Assembly (NCBI GenBank): GCA_023231475.1
Contig: JALJEE010002086.1
Span: 51,996 to 115,995 of the forward strand
Length of the DNA stretch: 64,000 nt
Origin: Seison nebaliae
Taxonomy: Eukaryota > Rotifera > Pararotatoria > Seisonacea > Seisonidae
Direction: 5' to 3'
Position 1 is the stretch's first letter, and each line of letters begins with the position of its first letter. Shown one piece after another: positions 1 through 12,091 of the stretch. A program made the position numbers and the translations under genes. A model generated the notes under the pieces. It saw only the letters and a program-made list of their open reading frames with translations. It had not been told where the DNA came from and ran no database searches.

Positions 1-1971
1 TTACCATTTATTGCTCAAAAGAAACATCGACGTCAACAACGACTCAATCAATCCAGATATTCAGATGTTGATAATTTCTATGATCTACAAGAATATTCGA
101 TATCGAAAGAGAAATTGAAAGCCGTTCTGATGAGAGAATGGTTGAAAAGTGGCTGTTGTTTCAATTCGAAGAATCGGAATAAAGTTCCATTTAATTTTCT
201 TATCTCGTGAAGTTTAACGTTATTCATTTAACAGTCAATGAAGAAGTGGAATGATGATAATGAAACCAATGGAACATTATCGAATCGAGTAGAAGATATT
301 TATGCCATTACCTCCTTATCCGGAAATGACGACCATCAATTATATGAAAAGCGAATGAATAATTTCACTAATCGGAGTTCCACTCCCATCGAATTAGAGT
401 TTCATATTTTCTTCTTTTATTTTCCATCAATCAACTCTCGTGTTTAACAATTATATATTTTCTCTCAATCATCTTATCATTTCAGACAACAACATAAGTT
501 AGACAATGAGACTCTGTCGTTATCGAAAGCGATGAAGAAGAAGAAGAAGAAGAACGAAACGAAAAAGCAAACAATAATTTACGAGCCGAATAGAACTACG
601 ATAAATCATCAGGAGAAATCGACAGATAAACAACGTCGTCGGAAAGAGGAGAAGGAAGAATATAAGAAACAACGAATAAATGTCAAGACACAGACCAAAT
701 ATGAAAGACGTCGAAGTTCTTTTAGTGATTGCTCAGAAAAATCTTTGATTTCCATTCCAGAAGATGACGACGAGGAAGAGAATGAAGTGAATAAAAGGAG
801 ACAATCAATGTTTATTCATTCACCAGCCAACTTGCCAAAAAGACAAAAAGCAACAATCCTTCCTTATCGTTCTCTCCAGGATTTGACGATGAACCTCTCA
901 CTCAATGAGACGAAAGGTGATGGTAAGAAAGAGCAGATATATCAGCTAATTCCTATTCATCCAATTCATCTCAAAGATTATTTTACCGTATCCAATCGCC
1001 ATTATATTTCTTCATCTTATTTATCTCCTCCATTACCACCTCGATCTACCCATCATCTACCCGAACAGCAATCATTATTTCGCAACCAAATCAAATCAAC
1101 TTATCCAGTATATACCATGTCGAATGGTCATCATAAATCCAGTTATGATATGAATGAAGCTAAATCTCTGCAATATCATAAGAAGGATCATCCTAAGGTA
1201 TTTTATCCATACAATATTATTGACAATTACAATTATACACAAACCGCGTCATCAACCACACTCCATCGACCACAATATTATCAATCTGATCTCTTCTATC
1301 CAACGCACAATGTCGTCAATCATTCATACCCACCAACAGATATCTGTCATTGCTCTCCAACCCGACGAGATGGTGATCGAATGTCTCATTCAATGTACAG
1401 TTCAAATTCGTCAACTACATCTCCTACAACCGGATCATTTCAATCATTCGATAGAACAATGAAAAAGAAACATCGTTATCGACGAGGTGAATATATAACG
1501 GAATACATCATCGAAGATAGAGACGATGCAAATGAGAAAATGTTGGAGCGTGGCAACAAGAACGATTTTCCTCCATTCTCCCAACCAATTTCAGGGAGTC
1601 GATTGGACAATTTATTGACATCGACGCATAAGAAACATGGAAATAAATCATCTCCTTTCAAAATACAAGAAGATAATACGGTAGAAAGTGATGATGAAAA
1701 TGATGAAGAAGGAGATAAATCTATGAAGAACGGCCATACAAATACGATTGGTGACGATAATTTCTATTTTAGTCGTTCGAACGAAGTTGACGGAACTCAA
1801 GTATTCGAAAATATTCGAAAGATAAAGAATGAACATCGAAAAAACAAAGAAGAATTGAAGCAATTCCTTGAGAGGACAATCATCAACGAAGAAACCGTTT
1901 CATCTGCTGATGGAGCATCGATCATCAATAGTCAGAAAGCTGATAATAACGAATTGGCGACAGTATTATAA
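1..1971 (+). CDS. 3' part of an unidentified gene, probably a membrane or scaffold protein tail, with a C-terminal PDZ-binding motif
   Basis: Three exons are visible, 1..183, 235..398 and 486..1971; the gene starts before the window. Both introns (51 and 87 bp) begin GTT and keep the frame: ..NRNK joins SMKK, and ..PIEL-E joins QQHK. The visible part is about 611 residues, hydrophilic, rich in Lys, Glu, Ser, His and Tyr. It has a lysine run after the second junction, a proline-rich stretch and an acidic stretch (..DDENDEEGD..). No transmembrane segment or known domain is seen, so this looks like a long disordered tail. The protein ends in T-V-L before TAA, which fits a class I PDZ ligand (S/T-X-hydrophobic). 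That suggests a membrane channel, transporter or receptor held by a PDZ scaffold, but this is inference. The family is not recognised. Confidence 0.6.
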
Positions 1972-3180
1972 TATATATATATTAAATTTCTTTCCTTTTC
2001 ATCATCTCCTTTATTTCTCTTCATCTTTCCATTCTCTTTATTCAAAAAGAAAACGGTAAAAATCCATATTTAATCAGTACTTTTCAATTAAAAGTAATAA
2101 GAACATAACTCGTCGATTTGACAATGAATATGAAATGAACATTCTTCTCAGAGACAAATCGACTTATCCATAAAGGAAAAGATTAAATCACATATATATC
2201 TATATATATATATATATATATATAAAGGAGAATCATTTCCCGATCATCAGCCAGAATACTCTTCAACAGATTATAACTTTCTCCAAATTTTCCCCCAAAA
2301 TGCAGATGAAACGATTAGTCGAAAATTCTATATTTTCCAAAAGGATTAGTAAATTGGAGGTGGAGAGGAAAATGGAAGTGTGAAGTAGTAGAGGAAGGAA
2401 AGTGTGCGTTCATCTCCTACAAATACCTTTTTAGTCGACACCAAATAGGAGTTTTGCGAACAATTTGGATTGAGGTATATATCTATCTATCTCATACCGT
2501 TTGTCTCACACCGTCTGATGAGATTTGGAGGAATAAATAAATTCATTTTATTTCCATGGGCGGTCGAAGTAATCGATGATAATGTCATTTCGAATGTTGA
2601 TTGTCGTATGGAGAATGGGAATTGATTGAGAAAGGTAGATAGGTAAAAAGAGATAGGAGAATCCATGAGAATCGATGGAGATATACTATGAGGGAATTGA
2701 AGAATCCAAAAGAAAATTGTTAAATAAGTGGAACAATCAAGACAATCATATTTCCATCGGAGACGAAATATAAAAACAAATACTTGAAAATATTCTTCTT
2801 GATTTATTCTTGACATTATATCATCATTCCTTCTTGCACAATTCTTCCTTTTTTTCTCAGAGTTTGAGTGGCTTCAACAATCTCCATTTGTCGTTTTCCT
2901 TCGTTGTCGATTGGCCTCAATTTGCTGTGGCACGCATTTCGCTGATTTCATTATTCGTCTCAGGTCTCTCTCATTCTAATCAAAGAATAATTGATATTAT
3001 ACTCATTCCAATCTGCCAATACGTGGAGGACAAGAAACCATTCAAATTTTCTTCTGTTACTTGTTCGCACACATTTCTCCCAATTCTCCCCCATTTACTT
3101 CCTCCTCCTCCTCCTTTCCATCATCGTTACATCAGAACAACAACCCATAAACGAAAAGTCTCATAAAACGACGAATTGAA
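1972..3180. other. Intergenic spacer with a TA microsatellite and the likely 5' UTR of the transporter gene
   Basis: A (TA)n tract lies at about 2201-2224. A pyrimidine-rich run ending in CAG near 2861 could be a 5' UTR acceptor for the downstream transporter gene. Small ORFs here lack coding character. No other gene is seen. Confidence 0.5.
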
Positions 3181-5055
3181 ATGAATGAAGATAAACGAAA
3201 AATGGACGATGCAATATTGTCATATCAGTCAATGATAGGAAAAACGGCAATGTCAACAACCAAGTTGAAGATGGAGGAGAATCAATGCACTCACTTCGGA
3301 CAATGGCAACAACATGATACGCCACATGCGATGAACACAATTGGGGAGAATCCCATGTTTCTCAATCAACATCATCGAACGAAGAATGTCGGATTTATTG
3401 ATAATGAAATTACCGATAATTCTTCAACAGTTGTCGATGATCAGAAAAGAGGAGAAAATACTAAAGATCGTCGTTCACGATTGGAACGAGGAGAAAGTAT
3501 TGCAAACATCATTTATGAGAAGAAACAAATTAAAAACCGTATATCTTCGTGGCAAGCCGGTTGGAATGTAACGAATGCGATTCAGGTTCACATAAATTTA
3601 TTTTTTTCACTTCTCATTCTTTTCCAGGGTATGTTCATGGTCAGTCTCCCATACGTCGTATTGCACGGTGGATATTATACTTTATTCTTTTTAGGATTCT
3701 GTTCTTTCATGGGCTATTATTCCGGCTGTATTCTAGTCGATTGTTTATACGAAGAAACTATGGTTCATTTATCATCATCATCTCAGACTGATGAATCGAA
3801 TATCAATTCTTCCAATATAAGAAAAGTGAATGAAATAAAAAAATTGGATGAAATAACCAGATTGAATAAAATTGAAAATCTCCCCAACTATTCATCAACA
3901 AATCAAGAATCGATGGCGTTGAATTGTGCGGAAAATGAAGTGTCGAATATAACCGATATCATTTCTGTCGAATATCGATGTAATGAGACTTTCTACAAGA
4001 AGATCGATGACAAATACATCAAATTCTCCCGAACAAGAATACGTGACACTTATGGCGATATAGCGGCAGCGGTAATGGGTGAGAAAATCGGTCCAATTAT
4101 GGTAAACATTGCACAAACTGTTGAATTATTAATGACGTGTACTCTCTATATGGTTTTATGTGGCGATTTGTTAGTAGGCGCTTGGGCACATACCCCACTC
4201 GATCAACGAACATGGACAATATTAGCTGCCGTTTGTCTCGTGCCTTGTGCAATCATAAAACATCTACGAGCTGTCTCATGGTTGAGTTTCCTCAATACCG
4301 TCGTTCATGTCCTCATCAATATTATCATTGTCTTCTATTGCATCAGTCATATCAAAGATTGGCATTGGTCCGAAGTGCCGGTGAGAGTGGACATGAAACA
4401 ACTACCAATCTCCTTAGGAATCATTATTTTCAGTTACACTTCTCAAATCTTCCTTCCCACACTAGAAGGAAATTTGAGTGATAGACACAATTTCCGTCGT
4501 ATGTTGAAATGGTCTCATATAGCGGCGGGATCGATGAAAACCGTTTTCGCCATTGTAGGCTATTTGACATGGGGAATGCAAACACAAGAAGTTATCGTCA
4601 ATAATATACCAAGTGCATCCATGAGACGTTGTTTAAATGTTACTCTCGTCTTTAAGGCAATGTTCTCTTTTGCTCTTCCATTCTACGCAGCAGTCGAACT
4701 ATTGGAAGGAATATTATTCGTGGATAGATCCTTTAGTATTTTCCCCTCTTGTTACGATGAGGAACATCGCTTCAAATTGTGGGCGATCATATTAAGAGTA
4801 CTTTTAATTATCATCATTCTCTTAATGGCCATTCTCACTCCTCATTTCGCTCTTCTAATGGCACTGATTGGAAGTATATCAGGAACATTACTTTCATTAA
4901 TATGGCCCGCATGGTTCCATCTTCGACTCAAATGGAATGACCTCTCTTTATCAGTAAAGATTTGGGATAGCTGTTTCATTGTGATCGGGGTCGCATGTTC
5001 CATCGCTGGAATCATAGATGCCACACGTGCTCTCATCAAAGTTTCAACTGTCTAA
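3181..5055 (+). CDS. VIAAT: Vesicular inhibitory amino acid transporter (VIAAT/VGAT, SLC32 family)
   Basis: This proton-coupled antiporter loads GABA and glycine into synaptic vesicles. Exons are 3181..3585 and 3628..5055, giving 610 residues. The 42-bp intron (GTTCAC..TTCCAG) is stop-free, so an ORF call reads through it and adds 14 false residues; removing it restores the family motif NAIQ-GMF. Diagnostic stretches are QAGWNVTNAIQ, LPYVVLHGGY, the YSGCILVDCLYEE turn, RIRDTYGDIAAAV, FSYTSQIFLPTLEGN, WSHIAAGSMK, YLTWG, LPFYAAVELLE and TPHFALLMALIGS. They run in the order seen in animal VGATs and cover an amino-acid-transporter core of about 10-11 membrane helices. The N-terminal 125 residues are hydrophilic and cytosolic, as usual for VGAT. 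Oddity: about 90 extra residues (roughly 180-270) lie between YEE and RIRD, where vertebrate VGAT has only about ten. Identification is secure. Confidence 0.93.
   Translation: MNEDKRKMDDAILSYQSMIGKTAMSTTKLKMEENQCTHFGQWQQHDTPHAMNTIGENPMFLNQHHRTKNVGFIDNEITDNSSTVVDDQKRGENTKDRRSRLERGESIANIIYEKKQIKNRISSWQAGWNVTNAIQVHINLFFSLLILFQGMFMVSLPYVVLHGGYYTLFFLGFCSFMGYYSGCILVDCLYEETMVHLSSSSQTDESNINSSNIRKVNEIKKLDEITRLNKIENLPNYSSTNQESMALNCAENEVSNITDIISVEYRCNETFYKKIDDKYIKFSRTRIRDTYGDIAAAVMGEKIGPIMVNIAQTVELLMTCTLYMVLCGDLLVGAWAHTPLDQRTWTILAAVCLVPCAIIKHLRAVSWLSFLNTVVHVLINIIIVFYCISHIKDWHWSEVPVRVDMKQLPISLGIIIFSYTSQIFLPTLEGNLSDRHNFRRMLKWSHIAAGSMKTVFAIVGYLTWGMQTQEVIVNNIPSASMRRCLNVTLVFKAMFSFALPFYAAVELLEGILFVDRSFSIFPSCYDEEHRFKLWAIILRVLLIIIILLMAILTPHFALLMALIGSISGTLLSLIWPAWFHLRLKWNDLSLSVKIWDSCFIVIGVACSIAGIIDATRALIKVSTV
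3586..3627 (+). other. 42-bp stop-free intron inside VIAAT
   Basis: The sequence starts GTTCAC, is T-rich and ends TTCCAG. Its length is a multiple of three with no stop, so frame alone does not reveal it. The flanking NAIQ and GMF are contiguous in all VGATs I know. Confidence 0.9.
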
Positions 5056-6223
5056 ATTTAACTTTATCATGTTCAATTTCTTTTTCTTTTTTTCCTCATA
5101 AATATTATCGGTTCGTTTAGAAAGTAGTTCATATTCGTCCCGTTTCATTTAAACACTTTTTCATCCTAAAAGTACATACATAAATATCTTTTATACAGAA
5201 CGACATTTTAATCATTTTAAATTATTTCGTCTACCAAAATTAAAGTTACCACCATCTTCATTAATTTATTACCACCAACTGACTTTATAAAGAAACACTT
5301 ACCTTTATTTGACAGTTGATATCATAAATCGACTCCTGATGATAAACATTCTTGGCAGGTGAAAGTCCTCGAATGAAATATTCCTAAGTTTGAAGGTAAT
5401 CAACACCAAGGAAATATTTTTTCCTTTCGATTACCTCATCGATTGATGTCATCCTAATTAATCTTGTCAAATTTTCATCGAATTCATACAGATAGCAACA
5501 CAAGTAGAAGATGTATCTCGAGAATGAAATTCCATATTCTGATAATTATAAATAACTGAATAATTGCCAGAAATTTCATTTTTTTTCATTAGCTGAAATG
5601 TTCGTCAGGAATTGATTTAATTGATTTATTCTACTTTGCAAATTATAAATTTCAGAAGTGAAAATTCGTTCATATTTTCTATCACAAATGGTAATCAATT
5701 GTTTAATTAGTTAGTGTTAGTTTACACAATATTAAACTGGTTTTTTTTGGACCACTTTATCGTTTCAATGATGCTTAATAGATAAAATAGATAATAAGAT
5801 AGATAGAGATAATATAGATAGCTAAAAATAAGCTAAAATGGGTCATAAACCATAAAAATAATTGTTCATTCAAGTATTCTCCTAAAGTGTATGAACATCG
5901 GAGTTTTACTAGAACTTACAAGAGAATGGTACGCGTTCGCATCCACCGTTTGACTCCAAAAAAACCATGCAGATATAAATAAAATAAAGTTAACGAGATG
6001 TGTAAATTTTTTATCTTTGAGATAGGAAAATCATGTGAGAATAAAATGATAAATAATTCGATAGAAATTAGATTTTTTACAGAAGCGTGGCAGGTTTCAC
6101 CGTAAAAAAAGAGTAAAAACTATGATTTTCAATAAATTTATAAAAATTCAAATCTATTCATTAAATTTTTTATAAATTGTTCATTCTTTTCCTCGTAATC
6201 GTTGAACATCATTATTTTCGGCT
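5056..6223. other. Intergenic spacer between convergent genes
   Basis: AT-rich sequence with no convincing ORF. It must contain the 3' UTRs of the transporter (+) and of the gene that ends at 6224 (-). Confidence 0.5.
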
Positions 6224-8706
6224 TCATTTGTCGTTTTTGGGAAAAGTTAATCGTTTCCAGAAATGATTACAATTCAATTCATTCTCATCAGTCGAGGGGA
6301 GAATTGCGTCCCAATAATTTTTTATTGGGTCATTCTTTTTTTCTTCATTTTTACTCTAAACATGTGAGATATATTAAATAAATTATTCATTATAATAATA
6401 TATATAAATTCAATAAGAACGTTCGAGATAGAAGTAGAAGTAATTGGAACGATTTTGACGGGTGGTTTCTTCCAATTAAAATTCTTAAAAATAGTAAATG
6501 AGATAGAAAAGAATGAAAAAAAGAGAAAAACGTTCAATTCTCCAAATATTCTTTTGTAAAAAATATCAGAGTATTCATCACGGAATTTTTCCCATTTACT
6601 TCGCTGCTCTTTTGTCATACCTAGAGAAAAAATGAAGAAGAAAAGAAAGAAAGAAATGGTAACTTTGTACAATTTCAAACTTTAAAAATCGTTGAATGTA
6701 ACTTCGCTCGAATTCGGTATGATGGACGACGGCATGCGTCAAATTGAAGAGCCAGTCGACAATGAGGAATAACTTATTGAGATAAGTGAAATGAAAAATG
6801 TTCTGTTTCGAAAATGAATTGTCTTCATAAATCTTGAGAATTTCATGTGTACAATTAAGTTGTTGGAATAATTTTTTAATGAAGAAAAATTGAATGGCAT
6901 CTAATCGACAAATGGAATAGTCTTCTAAAGAATGACGTGTCCACGTAAAAAGTGTTGACAATTTCTGATGAGATTTTCCCTGCTTGTCATTCGATGGAAA
7001 GAAACCAGCAATAATCGGTCCGAATACGATGTAGTCGAAGAGACGGAATATATTTTTCTGGTAATAAGTTTTTCGAGTGACGGAAGCCAATTTGAATAGA
7101 GAGGGAATGAATGGTGATAAGAATAAATTTTGATTATAACTACGCGATATATCCACCACATGAGTCCAATCTTCGAACGCGTATTGACATCGATATTGAC
7201 TTTCACTATGACATCTGGCATGGATTCTGTCTCGATCAACATTCGCACGAGATATCAGACAAAACTGATCAAGTGGCAATGTCAAATTAATGAGAACAGT
7301 CTGAATATCTTGTGAGAGATGAGCAAGTGCATCATCACATTGGTAATTTGGTGCGGTAGGAAGATTTCGATTCATAATATCTACCAAAATTCTCATATGT
7401 TCCAGATTCACGGTTTTCATTAAATTGATGATACTATGTAGACAAATATTTCGATGAATTTGCTCTTTCGATTCTTCCTCCGTTAAATGAGTGTGTGGAC
7501 GAGTCGTGGTAGTCGAATTAATTTCTTTACTATGTGCTTTCGATATTTGGTTCGTGGATACAGTGAGAAATATGGTGATGATACATTGAACTGTCATCAA
7601 TTCATTCTTGTTCTCAACCAGAATTTTCAATAGTTTACGAAAGAATTCAGCTGATTGGAGAAGTTCGCCAAGACGAGTGAATGGTACAAATCGAACGAGA
7701 TGTCGAAAAACATCATCACTCACTTTCACCAATCTCCTCGACATTTTCTTCAACATTCTTTCTCGTTCGTGTTGAATGATATTTGTCAATAACAAAACGA
7801 TTGATCGAGCAAGACTAAAATCGAAATTTTTATTCTCTTTTTGATCGATGAGAAATAGAAATTTCTCCATCACTTTCAACTCATTCCAAAAGGCCAATGT
7901 CAATTCACTGTGTGGAAAAGTATTGAAAGTGGAAATGAGATAATCGAACAATTCCACCGTTGCAATCTTATCCAAATGGAGAACGAGTAAAGTGAGCACA
8001 TTCTCCTCTCCCAAATCCACCACCTTTAACTTGACGAATCGCCAAGGTTGTTCCTCATTCAGTTTATTTCCGTCTATAAATGTATTAAACAATCGATTGG
8101 CATCACCCTCATGGATAATGTCACGGAACCAAAAATAGAACATCTTCAAATTAATTCTCAAATTCATCCAATTCAACTAAACTCAACTAACTGTCAATGG
8201 AAATTTGCTGACAAAATACTTGAGAATATTCGCATAAATTGAATAGAAATAGTGTTTGACGTCCTTCACTAAAAGTCCTCGCGTTATTACCGTCATTACT
8301 TCCTCGTCACTCAATATCAATTGATGAATTCGTAATCGTCCATCTAATAAAACTTTCGATGCATTCGTGCACATTCTACAAATCAACAACAAATCAAGGA
8401 GTAAAATCAATACTAACAACATTTTCTGAGAATTCTCATCCGATTTCTTCGGTGATGAATATACACCATCACTCCCAACTTCCATTTGACCAATTCCTAA
8501 TATATAGTCGATCAATTCTTTCATGTTTCCGCTCTCTTTAAAACTATTCAAATTAAATTATTTGCACAAACCTAAATTCTTTATAACAATTCGAGAAGTT
8601 TCTTAGTTTTTTCATTGTCTCCCAACGCGAACGTGGTTGTGTTCAACAAATTCCACGTTCTTATTCTGTCTCGCTCAGACGTCAATCGCACATTAATCTT
8701 CGGCAT
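6224..8706 (-). CDS. Unidentified 744-residue all-helical protein, six exons
   Basis: I built the model complement(6224..6355, 6421..6483, 6532..6620, 6664..8143, 8192..8543, 8588..8706). All phases agree and the sum is 745 codons including the stop. The five introns are 65, 48, 43, 48 and 44 bp, and all begin GTT. The protein starts MPKINVRLTSERDRIRTW and ends ..HFWKRLTFPKNDK. It is rich in Leu, Ile and Phe amphipathic helices throughout, with no signal peptide and no clear membrane helix, and so resembles an ARM/HEAT-like alpha-solenoid. A short low-complexity insert (Ser/Thr/His) lies around residues 365-380. I could not match it to a family, so no function is assigned. The last exon was picked because its frame (..NYWDAILPSTDENEL..) reads as coding while intron read-through gives low-complexity residues. 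The start ATG was chosen as the first one in frame with the downstream coding. Confidence 0.72.
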
Positions 8707-9759
8707 TATTTTTCTCTTACAATAAACTCGTCAACTGGTAATTTTGGACGTTTGTGTGTAACATTTCGTTCAATTCGAACGTTCTCCATTTCTTCTTATC
8801 CTTTATCTTTTAACTGAATTCTCTTCAAAATTTTATTCTTAAATTTTACGCTTAATAAAAAAAAATTTATATGTTTTGCTTTTATTCTTTTCTACAACGT
8901 ATTTTTAACGATTTTATGTGTCATATAAGGCAGAATAATTCATAATATTAAAATAAATCAAAATCCCAAAAAATAAAATGGACAAAGATGACTTACAAAT
9001 GTTATTTATAAAAAAATTTTCAGAAATGAGTCCCTTAAATAAGTGCACTGGGAAATGGATGGATTGTTGAAAAAGTATCATTAGTTATTATTATTATTAG
9101 AAAAAGTTATTAATTGTTTACCGATAATTAAAAGTTCAGAAATTTTCTGAGAAATTCGGATAGTTGAAAATATAATGCCTAACTATAATTTTTAGTTTTT
9201 TTTCCTTATTCTCGTTGGTGAGAATGTTGGTAGGGAATAGGTATCGAAGGAAATTATAAGGGAAATTGAAGTGTGATCCATGTTTTAATTTTGATGTTTT
9301 TTGGCTTACAAAGAATTATATTTTAATATATAATAATTATAATTATATATTTTTTAATATTTTTTGTTAGAAGTTTTGCTAGCTGCTTTGTTTTAGATTT
9401 TATGATGGTCATTTTCGATTGTTCTTTCTTCTCTATGTTTCCTGATCTTTATTTGACCCAATTGTCGGACGACATCATCAACATTAATTATTTTTTAATG
9501 ATGAAATTTGTTTGTTGGAAATTTCCGTATCGGTCCTACCAATGACATCCTAGAATAAGAAGCTCAATTATAAAGAATGAAATTTTTAAATGTTTGCGGA
9601 AATTTGGTGAACGAGCTAAACATTCGAATAGATGAGAGGTATCATTCAAATTGAATATTTGAAGACTGGTTAAGTAATCAGATTTGTATATTATATATTG
9701 TATATATGTATTATTACATGTGCATATAATATTTCTATATAATTGTTAATGATATAATA

Positions 9760-9790
<31 letters not shown>

Positions 9791-10052
9791 AATGTCAATG
9801 AATTAATAAACAATCAAATGAAAAGTTGCAAGTGAAATTATTGTGAATATATTGTTTTTATACTAAATGAATTATAATTGAAGAATACACGCATATATCA
9901 AACAATCTGCCTATAAAGGAGTGAAGAAGAAATTTAACATTTCTTTTTTTACAAACATTTCCAATCTCTTATATTCGCCAATATGTTTTGATGTAATGTT
10001 GTCGGAAAGGAGGTGATTTCCAGAAGATAATTAACCATTTTGTCAAGTGAGA
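8707..10052. other. Intergenic spacer between divergent genes
   Basis: Very AT-rich. A (TA)n tract lies at about 9767-9790. The promoters of the 744-residue gene (-) and the DHHC gene (+) should be here, but no motif stands out. No ORF looks coding. Confidence 0.5.
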
Positions 10053-11170
10053 ATGAATCGAATCAAATTAGTTTCTCAGGCGTTTTCAAATGCCAAATTT
10101 CATTTGGTAGGTGATCGTCAAGGAATCTTTCTTGCATCAGCAATACTTTTCATACATTTGTTCCATACGATTTCCTTTTACAATGTGGTACTCTTTCCAC
10201 ATTTGCATCGCGGTGATCTCTCAATCACAGTTCTCATCACTTATGGCATTTGTTGTCTATTGACAATCGTGTCATTTGTGAGAGCAATCTTTTCCCATCC
10301 AGGACCGGTGAAATTGACGGAATTGGATGAAGTGGTATGGAAAGTGAATAGTTTATATTTGGAGAATGAGAAACTGGATCAGCAGACAATTCTTCATTAT
10401 TGGGAATGTATTCGCTCACTCCTCCAAAACAGTGAACTAAAACAAATGATGTATTTCAAAATTCGAGACGATGTCAATACTGAAAAGAATGAGAAGAAGA
10501 ATGATGAAATGATGAGGAAGGAAGAGAATGATTTGAATTTTGAGAAATGTTTGGATTGGTGTGACAAATATGTTGGAAATGATCGTTATTGTCGAGAATG
10601 TCGTTTGTTGAAAGGATATCAAATTCATCATTGTCGACGATGTCAACATTGTGTCAGTCGATTAGATCATCATTGTCCTTATATCAATAATTGTGTGGGA
10701 GCGAATAATCATTGGTGTTTCACACTTCTACTCTATTACACATTCGTTCAGACATTATTCGCTTTCATCATTAGTATGCTCCATTTCTGGCATTGGGTCT
10801 CCGATCAAGAAGAGTCACATATCTTCCTCATGCAACATCGAGAATTCATTTACATTCTCGTCCTCGTTAATTTAATTTTACTAGTCATGATTACCAGTCT
10901 CTCATTCGTCCAAACTTGTAACATTTGTAAAGTTTCTTCTTCGTCTTTCTTCTCTTTTTAATCTCTCTTATTTGATGTCAGGGTGTCACTGTACTCCAAG
11001 CTATGTCTCATCGTCAACGGAATTATCAGTCCAATAATCTTTCAATGCTGAAACGATTCCAATTAGTGTTTGGGGAGACTCGTTTCTGCAATTGGTTCAA
11101 TCCATTCCGTTTCCATAAAATGATTATGCCAACGCCAGTTTTTACGTTGCCAGTCCAACAAACAGTTTAA
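10053..11170 (+). CDS. DHHC-type protein S-palmitoyltransferase (ZDHHC family)
   Basis: The enzyme transfers palmitate to cysteines of substrate proteins at Golgi, ER or plasma membranes. Exons are 10053..10931 and 10982..11170 with a 50-bp intron (GTTTCT..GTCAG), giving 355 residues. The upstream GTG in the same frame is not used; the ATG at 10053 gives MNRIKLVSQ. Membrane helices are visible at about 24-47, 55-78, 224-245 and 266-288. Between helices 2 and 3 lies the cysteine-rich domain: RYCRECRLLK, then HHCRRCQHCVSRLDHHCPYI, with the catalytic DHHC at about residues 205-208, followed by NNCVGANNHWCF. The second exon supplies the C-terminal cytosolic part (VTVLQAMSHRQRNY, then NWFNPF), which resembles ZDHHC3/7-like tails, though the subfamily is not certain. 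The loop between helix 2 and the CRD is long and charged (about 90 residues). Confidence 0.92.
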
Positions 11171-12091
11171 CATGGAAAACGCGATGGAATAGACAAAAAG
11201 AATGAAAATAATGTTTTCTTTTCAAATATTTTCTACGATTATTATTCTCACAATCTCTAAATAATCTTCTTACTCATTTGAAAGATAAGAAGTTGTGTGT
11301 ATTTAAATTTTATAGAATTCTATCAATATTCCAATTGTTATTATGAAGCATCGTTCCAATTTTCTATTTATACAAATTTTATTAATTTCTCTCTACTTTC
11401 CCTTCTTTACTCGCATATAACGAATATTTCACAGTCTCTTCATTAAATTATCTAAAATTGTCAAAAAATCGTTTTGGGGAATGAAAATCATCATTCTTTT
11501 TTAGGGCAACTAATTCCAGAAATAAGTTTCATTTCATTTTCGAAAAGAAATCGAACAGAAGGAGGAACTATCTGTCAAGTCAAATTTTTCCTTTATATGA
11601 ACACTGAGAGAATTAAGTGAGATAAATGAATGGTAATAAGATCAATAGATTTTATGTCGATTAATGGAAAATAATTAGGATGGTTTTTTGAAAGAAAATC
11701 AATAATATTTTTAAACTGTTGACCATTGTGGAGAGAGATATGTATAAAAAAAATTGAAAAAAAAATAAAAAGATATTTTAAAATACAATCTGATATAAAG
11801 TGATAAAATTTGGGAAATATTTGTGGATGTCGAAATGAACATCTCTTCAATATCCTCATCGACAACTATGGAACGAATTGAGAAGAAATTGACAAATGAA
11901 AAATCCTTTTACGTAATGAAATAATTGGGAAAATGTGAAGGAAAGTTTGTGATAAGATCGAATTTAAATTGAAGACAATTTTCGACGAAGTCAGTTCACA
12001 TTAGTCACTCTCATTCACTTTTCGAAAGGTTCAAATGAGAGTTCGATATATGAGATGAATAATAATAATTGTCATTGGGAGAGTGGAATTG
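11171..12091. other. Spacer between convergent DHHC and Prickle genes
   Basis: AT-rich, with no ORF of coding character. It should hold both 3' UTRs. Nothing else is seen. Confidence 0.5.

Noticed and set aside
2487-2816. 109-residue minus-strand open frame
   Set aside because: Composition is that of chance AT-rich translation and it lies in the probable 5' UTR region of VIAAT; no splice sites or family motif.
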